DNA from: Hyphomicrobium sp.
GTDB lineage: Bacteria > Pseudomonadota > Alphaproteobacteria > Rhizobiales > Hyphomicrobiaceae
Direction of reading: 5' to 3'
DNA: 15,034 bases
Assembly (NCBI GenBank): GCA_025927515.1
Contig: JAICLG010000038.1
Span: 1-15,034, forward strand
Position 1 is the first letter of the stretch. The number at the start of each line of letters is the position of its first letter. A model generated the notes under the pieces. The model was given only the letters and a program-made list of their open reading frames with translations, was not told the DNA's origin and ran no database searches. The position numbers and the translations under genes were made by a program. Shown here one piece after another: positions 5,868-13,131 of the stretch.

Positions 5868-6719
5868 ATGATTTATGACTGTTTTACTTTCTATAACGAA
5901 CTCGATCTGCTCCACGTGAGACTTCACGAGCTTTACGACGTCGTTGATTGCTTCGTGTTGGTCGAAGCGAACCAGACGTTTCAAGGCAATCCGAAGCGTC
6001 TTTATTTTCAAGAAGAGAAAAAGGCGTTTGCGCAATACGCCGATAAAATCGTTCATGTCGTCGTGGACTTTCCCGCCAGCGACCTGACCGCTCAGCTCTC
6101 CACACCGGCGCGGAACGGCAACTGGGCGCGGCAATACTATCAACGGGATCAGATTGCGCGCGGCCTCACGCAAGCGCTGCCGGATGATCTGATCATTGTC
6201 TCGGATATCGACGAGATCATATCCGCGCAAAAGCTTCGCGAGGCGATCGCTGAAAGACGACCTCGCGACCTGACGATCTTCGAGATGCCGATCTATACTG
6301 GCTTCGTCAATCGCCGCGTCAAAGATTGCCTTTGGGAAAAGGGGCCGCGGATGATTGAGTTTTCCGATTTTCCGGGGGCTGAGCGCCTTCGCCTGACGAA
6401 AATGTACGCCTCTGCCCGTCTCGGTAAAAATGCGCTGAGCCGGCTTTACACGCGATATCAGAATTACATGTTACGCGGCGTTCCCAATCGCATCCACATC
6501 GTCGCTGATAGCGGCTGGCATATGACTTCTATCGGCGACTGGCATCGCTATCGCGATAAAATCAGCGCGATTTCGGCGAGCGAGCGCGCGGAAAGCGAAA
6601 AATTCAAATGCAAGGAAGCGTTCGAACAGCAGCTGTCGGACACCACCGTTCCCGTCGATCCGAGCGAACTTCCAATGTTCATTCGCGAAAATTTGGAGCG
6701 CTTCACGCTGGCGTTCTGA
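5868..6719 (+). CDS. Glycosyltransferase family 17 protein
   Basis: This 283-residue protein resembles family GT17, named for the eukaryotic beta-1,4-mannosyl-glycoprotein N-acetylglucosaminyltransferase; bacterial members are thought to add GlcNAc or similar sugars to surface glycans. Hallmarks are MIYDCFTFYNELDLLHVRLH at the start, VDCFVLVEANQTFQGNPK (26-43), the nucleotide-sugar/metal motif IIVSDIDEI (109-117) and GWHMTSIG (216-223). The ATG at 5868 has AGGGGG about nine bases upstream; an in-frame extension to 5823 adds residues without a ribosome-binding site and would precede the conserved start. No membrane span is visible, so it acts in the cytoplasm or on the inner face of the membrane. 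No polysaccharide genes are adjacent, hence the acceptor is unknown. Confidence 0.88.
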   Translation: MIYDCFTFYNELDLLHVRLHELYDVVDCFVLVEANQTFQGNPKRLYFQEEKKAFAQYADKIVHVVVDFPASDLTAQLSTPARNGNWARQYYQRDQIARGLTQALPDDLIIVSDIDEIISAQKLREAIAERRPRDLTIFEMPIYTGFVNRRVKDCLWEKGPRMIEFSDFPGAERLRLTKMYASARLGKNALSRLYTRYQNYMLRGVPNRIHIVADSGWHMTSIGDWHRYRDKISAISASERAESEKFKCKEAFEQQLSDTTVPVDPSELPMFIRENLERFTLAF

Positions 6720-6738
6720 AGCGCTGTTTGTGTTCGTC

Positions 6739-6987
6739 CTACCGGCGTTTCTTTGTTGACGCTTTCGTCTTTTCCGGCGTTCGATCGTTTGCCGGCACTT
6801 GGCGCGCGCTCTGTTTGAGTGCCGCCTTCAGTCCGACCGGCTGACCCTTCTTTTTCAAGTAGTCGCGCAGGGCCTGATCGTAGATGTCGTCAAGCCGCGC
6901 GCCGCTTTCGTGCGAATAGTCATAGAGGGCGCGCAGCACGTCCGCGTCGATCGAGAACATTTTCCGCTGGCGGGGTCCGTTGGCCAT
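6739..6987 (-). CDS. Ribbon-helix-helix-like protein with basic tail, 82 aa
   Basis: Residues 7-47 have the ribbon-helix-helix layout: a strand RKMFSIDADV, helix A VLRALYDYSHESG, a turn ARLDD, and helix B IYDQALRDYLKKKG. Such proteins dimerise and put the strand into the DNA major groove, often as repressors or antitoxins. The last third is rich in Lys, Arg, Ser and Thr (ending TKASTKKRR), fitting non-specific DNA contact. It starts 12 bases after the stop of the exported-protein gene, so the two are likely one transcript. No toxin gene is adjacent, so an antitoxin role is not supported. Target and regulation are unknown. Confidence 0.7.
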   Translation of the reverse strand: MANGPRQRKMFSIDADVLRALYDYSHESGARLDDIYDQALRDYLKKKGQPVGLKAALKQSARQVPANDRTPEKTKASTKKRR

Positions 6988-6999
6988 TTCAATCCGCTT

Positions 7000-7488
7000 T
7001 TATCGCCGGTTCAAGCTGACGCGTGCGCCCTTAAGCTCGGAACCGGCCGTCGAAATCGAGACGGTGATCGACTGTTCAGAAGGTGAGAACGCGATCGACA
7101 AGCTGCCCGAAAGACTGCCATCGAAGTCCACGCGCAGACCGTTCCCGCTCGCGTTGCCCGAGGCGGTTCCGGAAGCATTATTGGTACGCTCTTCCCAGGT
7201 GCCGGATAATTTTCCGTCGGCATAATTGAGCTTACTGCGAAACTCGAGCTTATCCGGCTGGCCGTTGCATCTGATCGCGATGCCAAGCGCTTTGCCGCCG
7301 TCGGCGCTGCGATAATATCCCAAGCACTTGAGTTTATCAGGCGGTCCACTGTCATAGAGGAGGCTGCCCTCCCCTGCCCAAGTCCCGTTCAGGACATTGA
7401 ACGGCAACTCCGAAGCATGTCCGGTGCACATGAAGTGAGCGGATCCCAGAAGGAATGCGAGCGTTAAAAAAAGCAGACGCGTTATCAT
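7000..7488 (-). CDS. Exported beta-rich hypothetical protein, 162 aa
   Basis: The protein starts with a signal peptide, MITRLLFLTLAFLLGSAHF, with cleavage near GHA-SE. The mature part reads as alternating strands: LNGTWAGEGSLLY, KLKCLGYYRSADGGKALGI, IRCNGQPDKLEFRSKLNYAD, KLSGTWEERTNNASGTASG, and closes on a strand ending VSLNRR. Two Cys (in KLKCLGYY and IRCNGQ) may form a disulphide. This resembles, from memory, a widespread family of uncharacterised periplasmic proteins of Hyphomicrobiales with a lipocalin-like look. I chose the ATG at 7488, five bases after GAGGGG; a TTG at 7491 would be too close to it. It is followed after 12 bases by the ribbon-helix-helix gene. A terminator (7506-7542) separates it from the lipoprotein gene upstream. 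Confidence 0.75.
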   Translation of the reverse strand: MITRLLFLTLAFLLGSAHFMCTGHASELPFNVLNGTWAGEGSLLYDSGPPDKLKCLGYYRSADGGKALGIAIRCNGQPDKLEFRSKLNYADGKLSGTWEERTNNASGTASGNASGNGLRVDFDGSLSGSLSIAFSPSEQSITVSISTAGSELKGARVSLNRR

Positions 7489-7505
7489 CAAGGCCCCTCG
7501 ACATT

Positions 7506-7542
7506 AAAAAAAGAATTCGAGCGCGCCCTTGAAAACGCGCCC
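7506..7542 (-). terminator. Rho-independent terminator after the small lipoprotein gene
   Basis: Read on the minus strand, GGGCGCG (7542-7536) pairs with CGCGCTC (7525-7519), with one G-T wobble, around a ten-base loop. Six bases later come seven T (7512-7506). It begins directly after the lipoprotein stop at 7546, so the downstream minus-strand genes need their own promoter, which must lie in or just past this short gap. Confidence 0.65.
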
Positions 7543-7545
7543 CGC

Positions 7546-7719
7546 TCAGTTCTTCCGTTCAACCTTGGCATATTCACCGGGAGTGCGGGCGTCCCAACTC
7601 GCGTTCTGCTTGAACTGCTCGTCGAAAGATGGATCACAGTGGTGTTTTGCGCACGGTGGATCGGGCAAGGATGCGCATCCCGAGATCAGCAGAGCGACGA
7701 TCGCAATCATTCGTTTCAC
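7546..7719 (-). CDS. Small lipoprotein, 57 aa
   Basis: GTG at 7719 (or the in-frame ATG at 7710) opens a frame to TGA at 7546. The start MKRMIAIVALLISGCASLPD is a typical lipoprotein signal: basic n-region, hydrophobic stretch and the lipobox LISGC, cleaved before Cys15. The residue after the Cys is Ala, and Ser follows, which in general favours sorting to the outer membrane. The mature part is only about 43 residues and has two more Cys (PPCAKHHCDP) that could form a disulphide or bind a metal with the adjacent His pair. The end reads WDARTPGEYAKVERKN. It is shorter than usual gene-calling cut-offs. A terminator follows immediately. Function is unknown. Confidence 0.7.
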   Translation of the reverse strand: MKRMIAIVALLISGCASLPDPPCAKHHCDPSFDEQFKQNASWDARTPGEYAKVERKN

Positions 7720-7978
7720 GGGGCCAAGGCCTAAGCATCAGTTCTGTCAGGCTATAGCCGATTGGCCGATCCTGCGCCATCCGAGTTGATGCGTGTTGCG
7801 TTGTTTGCGTTTGGCCGTACACAGGCGGACGGTCGGATTGTAGATGCCGGTGCTTTTTTCAGCACGTAAAGGCTATAATCGTCCCGCGCTTCACACGTCG
7901 CCGGTTTGTCCGCATGCTAGCATCCGCATCAACCACTCCCAGGCGTAGCTCTGTTTCAAATGGCGGGTGGAGCGATCC

Positions 7979-8851
7979 ATGAGAATACTCATTCGCCTTT
8001 TGCAGCGGCTGGCCATTTTCGCCCTCGGCGTTTTCAGCATTTGGCTGATTGTCGATGTTTTCAAATTCGTGGACCATCGGGTGCCGACGATATTGGCGCT
8101 CAGCGTCACTTACGGCATAGCTGCCTACGTCGTCCTCCCGCGCGCCGTGCACATGGGCCTCAAGATCCTTCGGCGCCAGCACGTGCCGCGATTCACTCTC
8201 ACCGGCGATGGACTGCCGGGCGATCCCGTTAATCTCGCGCTTGTCGGCACGTTCGATCAGCTTCGCGCAGCTTTCGCCCTGGCGGGGTGGATCGAAGCGG
8301 ACCGCTTGTGTCTCAGGAGTTCGTGGCATATGGCGCGGGCTTTTGTTTGCAACAGGCCATATCCCGCCGCGCCGTTCAGCACGCTCTATCTCTTCGGACG
8401 AGGTCAGGACATCGGATTCGAGAAGGCAATCGGCGACAGTCCGCGCAAACGCCACCATGTCCGCTTCTGGGCACAGGACGCCGCGAACGCGCAGGCGAAT
8501 GCAAGCACCCTCGACTTCTGGCTCAACACCGACCGGCCGCTCAATCACGAATGTGCCCTTTGGGTGGGCGCCGGTACACGGGATACCGGCTTCTCCCTCA
8601 CCCGGCTCACATTCCAACTGACCCATGCGACGGATGCGGACACGAATGTCGAGCGCGACTACATCATCAGTGAACTGACCGACTGCGGCGCGATCCGCCA
8701 TGCGATGCTGTTCAAGCCGGGCGACCGGCTTCAGCGCGTCAATCACTACGTTGCGGATGGCGAGATCGCAGTTGCGGAGATTGCCGTGGCGTCTTGCGCA
8801 TCAGAAGGGCCGTCCTCCCACCAAATCCTCAGTGGCGCGCATTCACAGTAG
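7979..8851 (+). CDS. LssY C-terminal domain membrane protein
   Basis: Two hydrophobic segments near residues 9-26 and 35-55 anchor this 290-residue protein in the inner membrane. The rest matches the LssY_C domain: VNLALVGTFDQLRAAFALAGW (about 80-100), the block RPYPAAPFSTLYLFGRGQD, PRKRHHVRFW, the segment LWVGAGTRDTGF, and QLTHATDADTNVERDYII. In LssY of Legionella this domain follows a DedA/PAP2-like membrane part; here it stands with only the two spans. The activity of LssY_C is not established and a role in envelope lipid metabolism is only inferred from fusions. I chose the ATG at 7979, six bases after GTGGAG, over a GTG at 7967. A long minus-strand frame opposite it is a shadow. Confidence 0.85.
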   Translation: MRILIRLLQRLAIFALGVFSIWLIVDVFKFVDHRVPTILALSVTYGIAAYVVLPRAVHMGLKILRRQHVPRFTLTGDGLPGDPVNLALVGTFDQLRAAFALAGWIEADRLCLRSSWHMARAFVCNRPYPAAPFSTLYLFGRGQDIGFEKAIGDSPRKRHHVRFWAQDAANAQANASTLDFWLNTDRPLNHECALWVGAGTRDTGFSLTRLTFQLTHATDADTNVERDYIISELTDCGAIRHAMLFKPGDRLQRVNHYVADGEIAVAEIAVASCASEGPSSHQILSGAHSQ

Positions 8852-9361
8852 ATGTGACAAACCGGCATCGAAGAGTGCGGCACAACCGCATCCGCCGATT
8901 GATCTATGCGGCAACAAGCGCATGTGCCCTGCAATGAATTTCGATTGCGTATTTTGCGTTTGCGAAATAGATATATCTAAGATGGATGTTTCAAGTGTGC
9001 GTCGTTAATGGTGCCTAACATGATCAGACAGACCTCTGCTAAGTCGTCTCCAATTCCTACAGCGTTCGCTGCGCAATTCCGGGTCCGTAGGTTCAAGGCC
9101 ATCGCGCACGATTTGAGAAACATGAGAGTAGGCGCGCCCATTGCTGATCACCGGCGGTGTCAATTCAATACGCCGCAAGGGCTCTTCCCCCGCCATTCGC
9201 CCACGTAGCTGCGGCTAATCCAGCCGGTACCACCAATCGCGAGATGCAGACCGACGCCCTGGCTGACTCCAGCACAGGCGAAAGCCCAGCCTTGTTTGAT
9301 GGCCTGACTTTGCCGTCAGCGTTCGTAGCCGACGAGTTCCCCCCACGAAAGGAGTTCCATA
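8852..9361. other. 510-base spacer ahead of hmp
   Basis: No convincing gene is seen; short frames on both strands lack ribosome-binding sites and family features. The stretch 8935-9000 is clearly richer in A and T than its surroundings. It holds three TTGCG words (8945, 8954, 8960), a perfect palindrome (8968-8979) and possible promoter elements TTGCGT (8945-8950) and TAGATA (8968-8973) spaced by 17. Just before hmp there is a strong ribosome-binding site, AAAGGAG, seven bases from the ATG. Confidence 0.5.
8968..8979. promoter_or_regulatory. Palindrome TAGATATATCTA in AT-rich patch, possible operator
   Basis: The 12-base sequence is a perfect palindrome and overlaps a plausible -10 element (TAGATA). 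Directly after it comes AAGATGGATGTTT (8979-8991), which resembles one half of the NsrR consensus (AAGATGYATTT). NsrR is the nitric oxide-sensing Rrf2 repressor that often controls hmp. The site lies about 380 bases before the hmp start, which is far, so the link is inference. Confidence 0.3.
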
Positions 9362-10579
9362 ATGCCGAAACCATTAAGCGCCCGTACGATCGAGATCGTG
9401 AAGGCATCCGCGCCGGCCATCGCCGATCACGGAACAGAAATTACGCAGGTCATGTATGGCCGGCTTTTCAAAGACGAGCACATTCGGGCGCTCTTCAACC
9501 ACGCCAACCAGGGCGATAGTGGTTCGCAGGTCAATGCTCTCGCTGCTGCGATTCTTGCCTATGCACGCAATATCGACAACCTTGGCGCGCTTGGGCCGGT
9601 CGTCGAGCGCATCGCTCAGAAGCACATCGGCTACGATATTTTACCGGAACATTATCCTTACGTGGCCAACGCGCTGCTCGGCGCGATCGGCGAGGTTCTG
9701 GGCGACGCCGCCACCGAAGAGTTGATGGGCGCGTGGGGGGAAGCCTATTGGTTCCTGGCCGAGATTTTGAAAGACCGGGAAGCTTCGATCCGCACGGAGA
9801 TTGAGCAACAGGAGGGCGGATGGACGGGCTGGCGGAAGTTCGTTGTCGCGGAAAAAATCCGCGAGAGCGCCGTCATCACGTCATTTATCCTTCGTCCCGC
9901 CGACGGAAAGCCGGTTCTTCGGCACAAGCCCGGCCAGTATCTGACGTTCCGGTTGGATACGCCGGATGGGTCACACCTCAAGCGTAACTATTCCATCTCG
10001 TGCGCTCCCAATTCTGACTTCTATCGGATTTCCGTAAAGCGGGAAGCCAACGGTCAGGGCGGCTCGCGCTTCCTGCATGACACCGTCAAGGTTGGCGATT
10101 TCCTCGAAGCAACGCCGCCGAGCGGCGATTTCTTCCTGCCGGATGCGCCAGTGCGGCCGGTCGTGCTTCTGTCGGGTGGCGTCGGTCTTACTCCGATGGT
10201 GAGCATGATCGAGACCATTGCCGATCAGCATCCGACTCTCGAGGCTCATTACGTGCATGGCACCTTGAGCAGCGCCACGCATGCAATGCAGGGTCACATC
10301 CAATCGCTGGCTGAAACGCACGGCAAAATCCAGGTCGCGACTTTCTACAGCGAACCGAACCCGGGCGACGCCCCCGGCAAAACGCACGATGCCGATGGCT
10401 TCATCAGCCTGGACTGGCTGAAGAAGAATACGCCTCTGCATGAGGCGGATATCTATCTGTGCGGACCGAAGCCGTTCCTGCGCGCATTCGTCGGCGACCT
10501 CTCGCGCGCCGGCGTTCCGTCCGACCGTGTCCACTACGAGTTCTTTGGACCGGCAGACGACGAGGCCCTTGCGGCCTGA
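9362..10579 (+). CDS. hmp: Flavohaemoglobin, nitric oxide dioxygenase
   Basis: This 405-residue cytoplasmic enzyme oxidises nitric oxide to nitrate with O2 and NAD(P)H, protecting respiration and iron-sulphur proteins. The globin domain (1-145) keeps Tyr32 and Gln56 in the distal pocket, the proximal His88 (AQKHIGY), Tyr98 (PEHYPYV) and the Glu of DREAS. The FAD domain starts after EGGWTGWRKF and has RNYSIS for FAD binding. The NAD domain has SGGVGLTPM, YLCGPKPFL and the C-terminal YEFFGP, whose Phe stacks on the flavin. All residues expected of an active enzyme are present and the length fits the family. AAAGGAG lies seven bases from the ATG. It is a stand-alone gene: a 510-base spacer precedes it and the convergent glsA follows. 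No NsrR or NnrR gene is in the window. Confidence 0.97.
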   Translation: MPKPLSARTIEIVKASAPAIADHGTEITQVMYGRLFKDEHIRALFNHANQGDSGSQVNALAAAILAYARNIDNLGALGPVVERIAQKHIGYDILPEHYPYVANALLGAIGEVLGDAATEELMGAWGEAYWFLAEILKDREASIRTEIEQQEGGWTGWRKFVVAEKIRESAVITSFILRPADGKPVLRHKPGQYLTFRLDTPDGSHLKRNYSISCAPNSDFYRISVKREANGQGGSRFLHDTVKVGDFLEATPPSGDFFLPDAPVRPVVLLSGGVGLTPMVSMIETIADQHPTLEAHYVHGTLSSATHAMQGHIQSLAETHGKIQVATFYSEPNPGDAPGKTHDADGFISLDWLKKNTPLHEADIYLCGPKPFLRAFVGDLSRAGVPSDRVHYEFFGPADDEALAA

Positions 10580-10585
10580 CACGAT

Positions 10586-10623
10586 AGCGCTGGACCGAGG
10601 TCGCCCATCCTCGATCCAGCGCT
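10586..10623. terminator. Strong hairpin between convergent hmp and glsA
   Basis: AGCGCTGGA (10586-10594) and TCCAGCGCT (10615-10623) pair perfectly. After one mismatch five more pairs follow, with GAGG/CCTC next to an eight-base loop. It sits centrally in the 58-base gap between two stop codons and would fold in transcripts from either side. There is no long T-run on either strand, so it may act as a transcript end stabiliser as well as a terminator. Confidence 0.6.
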
Positions 10624-10637
10624 GCTCTAGGCTCTGG

Positions 10638-11579
10638 TCAGGCCTTGAAAATCGACCAGCCCATTTTCGCAGTCAGCATCTCGAGCGCGGTGCGCCCGAG
10701 ATGCGAATTGCCATTTGCGTCAAGACCCGGCGACCAGACGGCAATTGAAGCCTTCCCGGGCGCTATAGCCAAAATCCCACCGCCGACTCCGCTTTTTCCT
10801 GGAAGTCCGACGCGATAGGCAAATTCCCCCGAGCCGTCGTAGTGACCGCATGTCAGCATCAGGGCGTTGATGCGCCGGGCGCGCTCCGCGGGAACGACCT
10901 TGAAGCCTGTTGACGGATTTTTTCCATCGCACGCGAGAAACCGCCCGGCGATCGCGAGCTGCCGGCACGACATCGCAATGGCGCAATGGTGGAAATATAC
11001 GCCGAGCGTGAAATTGACCGGGTTATCGAGCACCCCGAACGATTTCATGTAATTGGCGAGTGCGGCGTTGCGAAATCCGGTCCGATGCTCGGACGCCGCT
11101 ACCGCACGATCGATGGTGATCGAGGGATCGTCGGCGAGGAACTGCATAAACCGCAGGATCTCTCCCAACGCTTCGCGCGGCTGATGACCTGAGAGGATGA
11201 GGTCGGTCACGGCGATCGCACCCGCGTTGATGAAGGGATTGCGCGGTATCCCCTGCTCGCGTTCGAGCTGGACAACCGAATTAAATGGGCTTCCCGAGGG
11301 TTCGCGGCCGACGCGCCTCCATAATCTGTCGCCGAACTTTCCCAGCGCCAGAGTCAGCGTAAAAACTTTGGATATGCTTTGAATCGAAAAAGGCGTTTCG
11401 CTAGCGCCGCCAGAGACAACACTGCCATCGGCGTTGGCGACCACGATGCCAAATGCGCGGGGATCGGCGCTCGCCAGCTCGGGTATGTAGCTCGCGACCT
11501 CGCCGCGGTCGACTCTATGACGGAGGGTTTCGACGATTTCCGCGACAGCGGCTTCGAGGTCAGGCACGGCGCCGCTCAT
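10638..11579 (-). CDS. glsA: Glutaminase A
   Basis: This 313-residue cytoplasmic enzyme hydrolyses glutamine to glutamate and ammonia, and belongs to the serine-dependent glutaminase family with a beta-lactamase-like fold. The catalytic S-x-x-K is FSIQSISKVF (Ser68 and Lys71). Other family blocks are EPSGSPFNSVVQLE, RNPFINAGAIAVTDLI, the EHRTGFRNAALANYMKSFG segment with the conserved Tyr, YFHHCAIAMSCRQLA, TCGHYDGSGEFAYRVGLPGK and SGVGGGILAI. The length and order are typical, with no extra STAS domain. The ATG at 11579 has GGATGAG just ahead. In enterobacteria the related YbaS serves acid resistance through ammonia release; a similar role is possible here but no antiporter is adjacent. It converges on hmp. 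Confidence 0.96.
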   Translation of the reverse strand: MSGAVPDLEAAVAEIVETLRHRVDRGEVASYIPELASADPRAFGIVVANADGSVVSGGASETPFSIQSISKVFTLTLALGKFGDRLWRRVGREPSGSPFNSVVQLEREQGIPRNPFINAGAIAVTDLILSGHQPREALGEILRFMQFLADDPSITIDRAVAASEHRTGFRNAALANYMKSFGVLDNPVNFTLGVYFHHCAIAMSCRQLAIAGRFLACDGKNPSTGFKVVPAERARRINALMLTCGHYDGSGEFAYRVGLPGKSGVGGGILAIAPGKASIAVWSPGLDANGNSHLGRTALEMLTAKMGWSIFKA

Positions 11580-11764
11580 CTCATCCAGATCATACCGAGA
11601 CTATCCTGCCCCGGCCTCTGCGTGCGAACAACAGCCTACAAGTAGCAGGCGCGGCTACCTCGCTCGGCTCTGGCATGACCCGAGTACGTTCGATGATCGA
11701 GTTTTTGGACCGTCGTCAACAGCGAGAGTTCTCGCCGCTTGCGCAACTCGGATCCGACGACAGC

Positions 11765-12412
11765 TTAGATGTCCATGCTCCCGTCGTCGTCGGACCAGTC
11801 ATCGTCCTGCTCGTCCTGCATGTCGTCGAGAGCTGCGTCGTCGGCGGCAGTGTCCTGGCGCGCTTGCTGGGCATCGTCCTCGGCGTCTTGCGCCTCGTCC
11901 TGAGCCTTATCGAGAGCTGCCTGGTTTTGGGCAGCGGATGCGGTTCCAAGAATCCCTCCTCCTCCGCCGAACAGATTGCGGATGCTATCGGCGAGGAACA
12001 TTCCTCCGGCCACGCCGGTCGCGGTCGACAGTGCCGACGATAAAAATCCGCCCGACCGCGCTGGCGCCGGCTGAGCCCACGGGCTTCGATCCGGCCGTTC
12101 TACCGGCTGCGGAGCGTCCGGTTCGCGTTGTCCCGCCTGAGGCACCGACGAACTGAGAAAGCTCGTTGCACTTCTTTGCCCGCCGGATTGCGTCTGCCGT
12201 CCGAGTTGCTCAAGCTCCTTGATCCGCGCATCCGCCCGACTGAGCGCCTGCTCCTGCACGAGCACGCTCTGCGTCAGATAGTAGGGAGCGTCCGGAAAGC
12301 GTGCGACCAAATCTCGAATATGCTGCGCAGCATCCTCGTCCTTGTCGGCCGAGCTAACGCTCTTGAGACGAGTGAACAGATCCTCGATGAGGCGTTGTTC
12401 CTGGGAATTCAT
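11765..12412 (-). CDS. DUF2076 domain protein, 215 aa
   Basis: The start MNSQEQRLIEDLFTRLKSV and the block LVARFPDAPYYLTQSVLVQE with ALSRADARIKELEQL (to about residue 70) are the signature of DUF2076, a family of unknown function frequent in Proteobacteria. A Pro/Ser/Gln-rich linker follows, then a Gly/Ala-rich hydrophobic part (GGFLSSALSTATGVAGGMFL and a run of five Gly) and a very acidic, Gln/Ala-rich tail ending DDDWSDDDGSMDI. The layout suggests a coiled N-terminus and an amphipathic or membrane-touching middle. I chose the ATG at 12412, seven bases after AGAGGA; the frame extends to 12520 but that part is not conserved in character. No EcfG-like site was found ahead of it. It is followed by the glsA gene, which has its own 185-base leader region. 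Confidence 0.85.
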   Translation of the reverse strand: MNSQEQRLIEDLFTRLKSVSSADKDEDAAQHIRDLVARFPDAPYYLTQSVLVQEQALSRADARIKELEQLGRQTQSGGQRSATSFLSSSVPQAGQREPDAPQPVERPDRSPWAQPAPARSGGFLSSALSTATGVAGGMFLADSIRNLFGGGGGILGTASAAQNQAALDKAQDEAQDAEDDAQQARQDTAADDAALDDMQDEQDDDWSDDDGSMDI

Positions 12413-12600
12413 GGCGCGCGTCCTCTGCCGGCTACGCCCATTGCGCAGCGAAGCATATGTAGGAACTCCGGTGCCGGCGAAAATAGCCTCGGCAAAATTA
12501 CATTTTGGAGAGGCCGGCAAGTCCGGGTAGGTCCTGAGAAATTTGCGAAATTCTCATCCCGCCCCTGCCTATACGGGCATATCTCCAGTACATGTCGAGA

Positions 12601-12628
12601 TGACGCGACCAACCGAAGTCGCGCGTCA
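12601..12628 (-). terminator. Hairpin after the 64-aa gene
   Basis: TGACGCGAC (12601-12609) pairs with GTCGCG-c-GTCA (12618-12628), with one bulged C, around an eight-base loop. It starts three bases past the stop of the minus-strand 64-aa gene. No T-run follows, so efficient rho-independent termination is uncertain. Confidence 0.4.
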
Positions 12629-12630
12629 CC

Positions 12631-12825
12631 TCAAGCGGCGCGCTTCAACACCGTTTCGCGAAGTTTTTCGGGGTCGCGTTCGCCGTGATCTGCAAGGTCG
12701 AACACGCGCTCGATGATGTCGTCGACGGCCAGCGTGAGGTTGCGCTGCTGTGCTTCGCGAATAATTCCCTCGAGCACGCGATGCAGCTGCTTAAGCTCAT
12801 CCGAATTGTAAGGATAAAGCGTCAT
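12631..12825 (-). CDS. Small hypothetical protein under an EcfG-type promoter, 64 aa
   Basis: The protein MTLYPYNSDELKQLHRVLEG continues as a mostly helical, charged chain (IIREAQQRNLTLAVDDIIERVF, then DLADHGERDPEKLRETVLKRAA). It has no signal peptide, Cys or membrane span. Two helices separated by a short loop are likely. I do not recognise a named family, though short proteins of this sort are common in Hyphomicrobiales. The frame continues to 12939, but the EcfG-consensus promoter at 12871-12895 lies inside that extension, so the ATG at 12825 is preferred; the leader is then about 39 bases. The ribosome-binding site is weak (GGGG, nine bases away). Confidence 0.7.
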   Translation of the reverse strand: MTLYPYNSDELKQLHRVLEGIIREAQQRNLTLAVDDIIERVFDLADHGERDPEKLRETVLKRAA

Positions 12826-12870
12826 TGGTGGACCCCGAAGCCTGTTGTTCGCATTCCCCGCGACAGCCAA

Positions 12871-12895
12871 AACGCCGCCGCTCCTCTGCGGTTCC
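12871..12895 (-). promoter_or_regulatory. EcfG general-stress promoter (GGAAC-N16-CGTT)
   Basis: On the minus strand GGAAC (12895-12891), sixteen bases and CGTT (12874-12871) match the EcfG consensus completely. Transcription would begin near 12864 and reach the ATG at 12825 after about 39 bases. The site decides the start of the 64-aa gene. Confidence 0.65.
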
Positions 12896-13131
12896 CGCAG
12901 TCGCACGCACAACCTCAATTTGTTTTCGACGGGCTTCAATCCTTACAGCGAGCACTTAACTTTTGCTCGTTAGGCGCGCTGCCGGGCGATTCGGTTCTCG
13001 CATGTCAACCACCACCGGCAGCTCGTTAACGTCGTGGAACTTCTTTGAAGAGCCGGAGTTCGAGACCTGGAAGCAGCGCAGGCTCCGAGGAGCATTCCAT
13101 GCGCCGCAACGTAGCTTAGGAAAATTGCGAT

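Noticed and set aside
7859..8746. 295-codon frame on the minus strand
   Set aside because: It lies opposite the LssY_C gene, has no family features and is the usual antisense shadow of a GC-rich gene.
9008..9208. 66-codon frame in the hmp upstream spacer
   Set aside because: No ribosome-binding site, atypical composition, and an equally long frame on the opposite strand.
9971..10582. 203-codon frame on the minus strand
   Set aside because: It is antisense to the well-conserved hmp and lacks a ribosome-binding site.
13036..13060. GGAAC-N16-AGTT ahead of the 63-aa gene
   Set aside because: The -10 lacks the conserved C and there is no supporting divergent site, so it is too weak to call.
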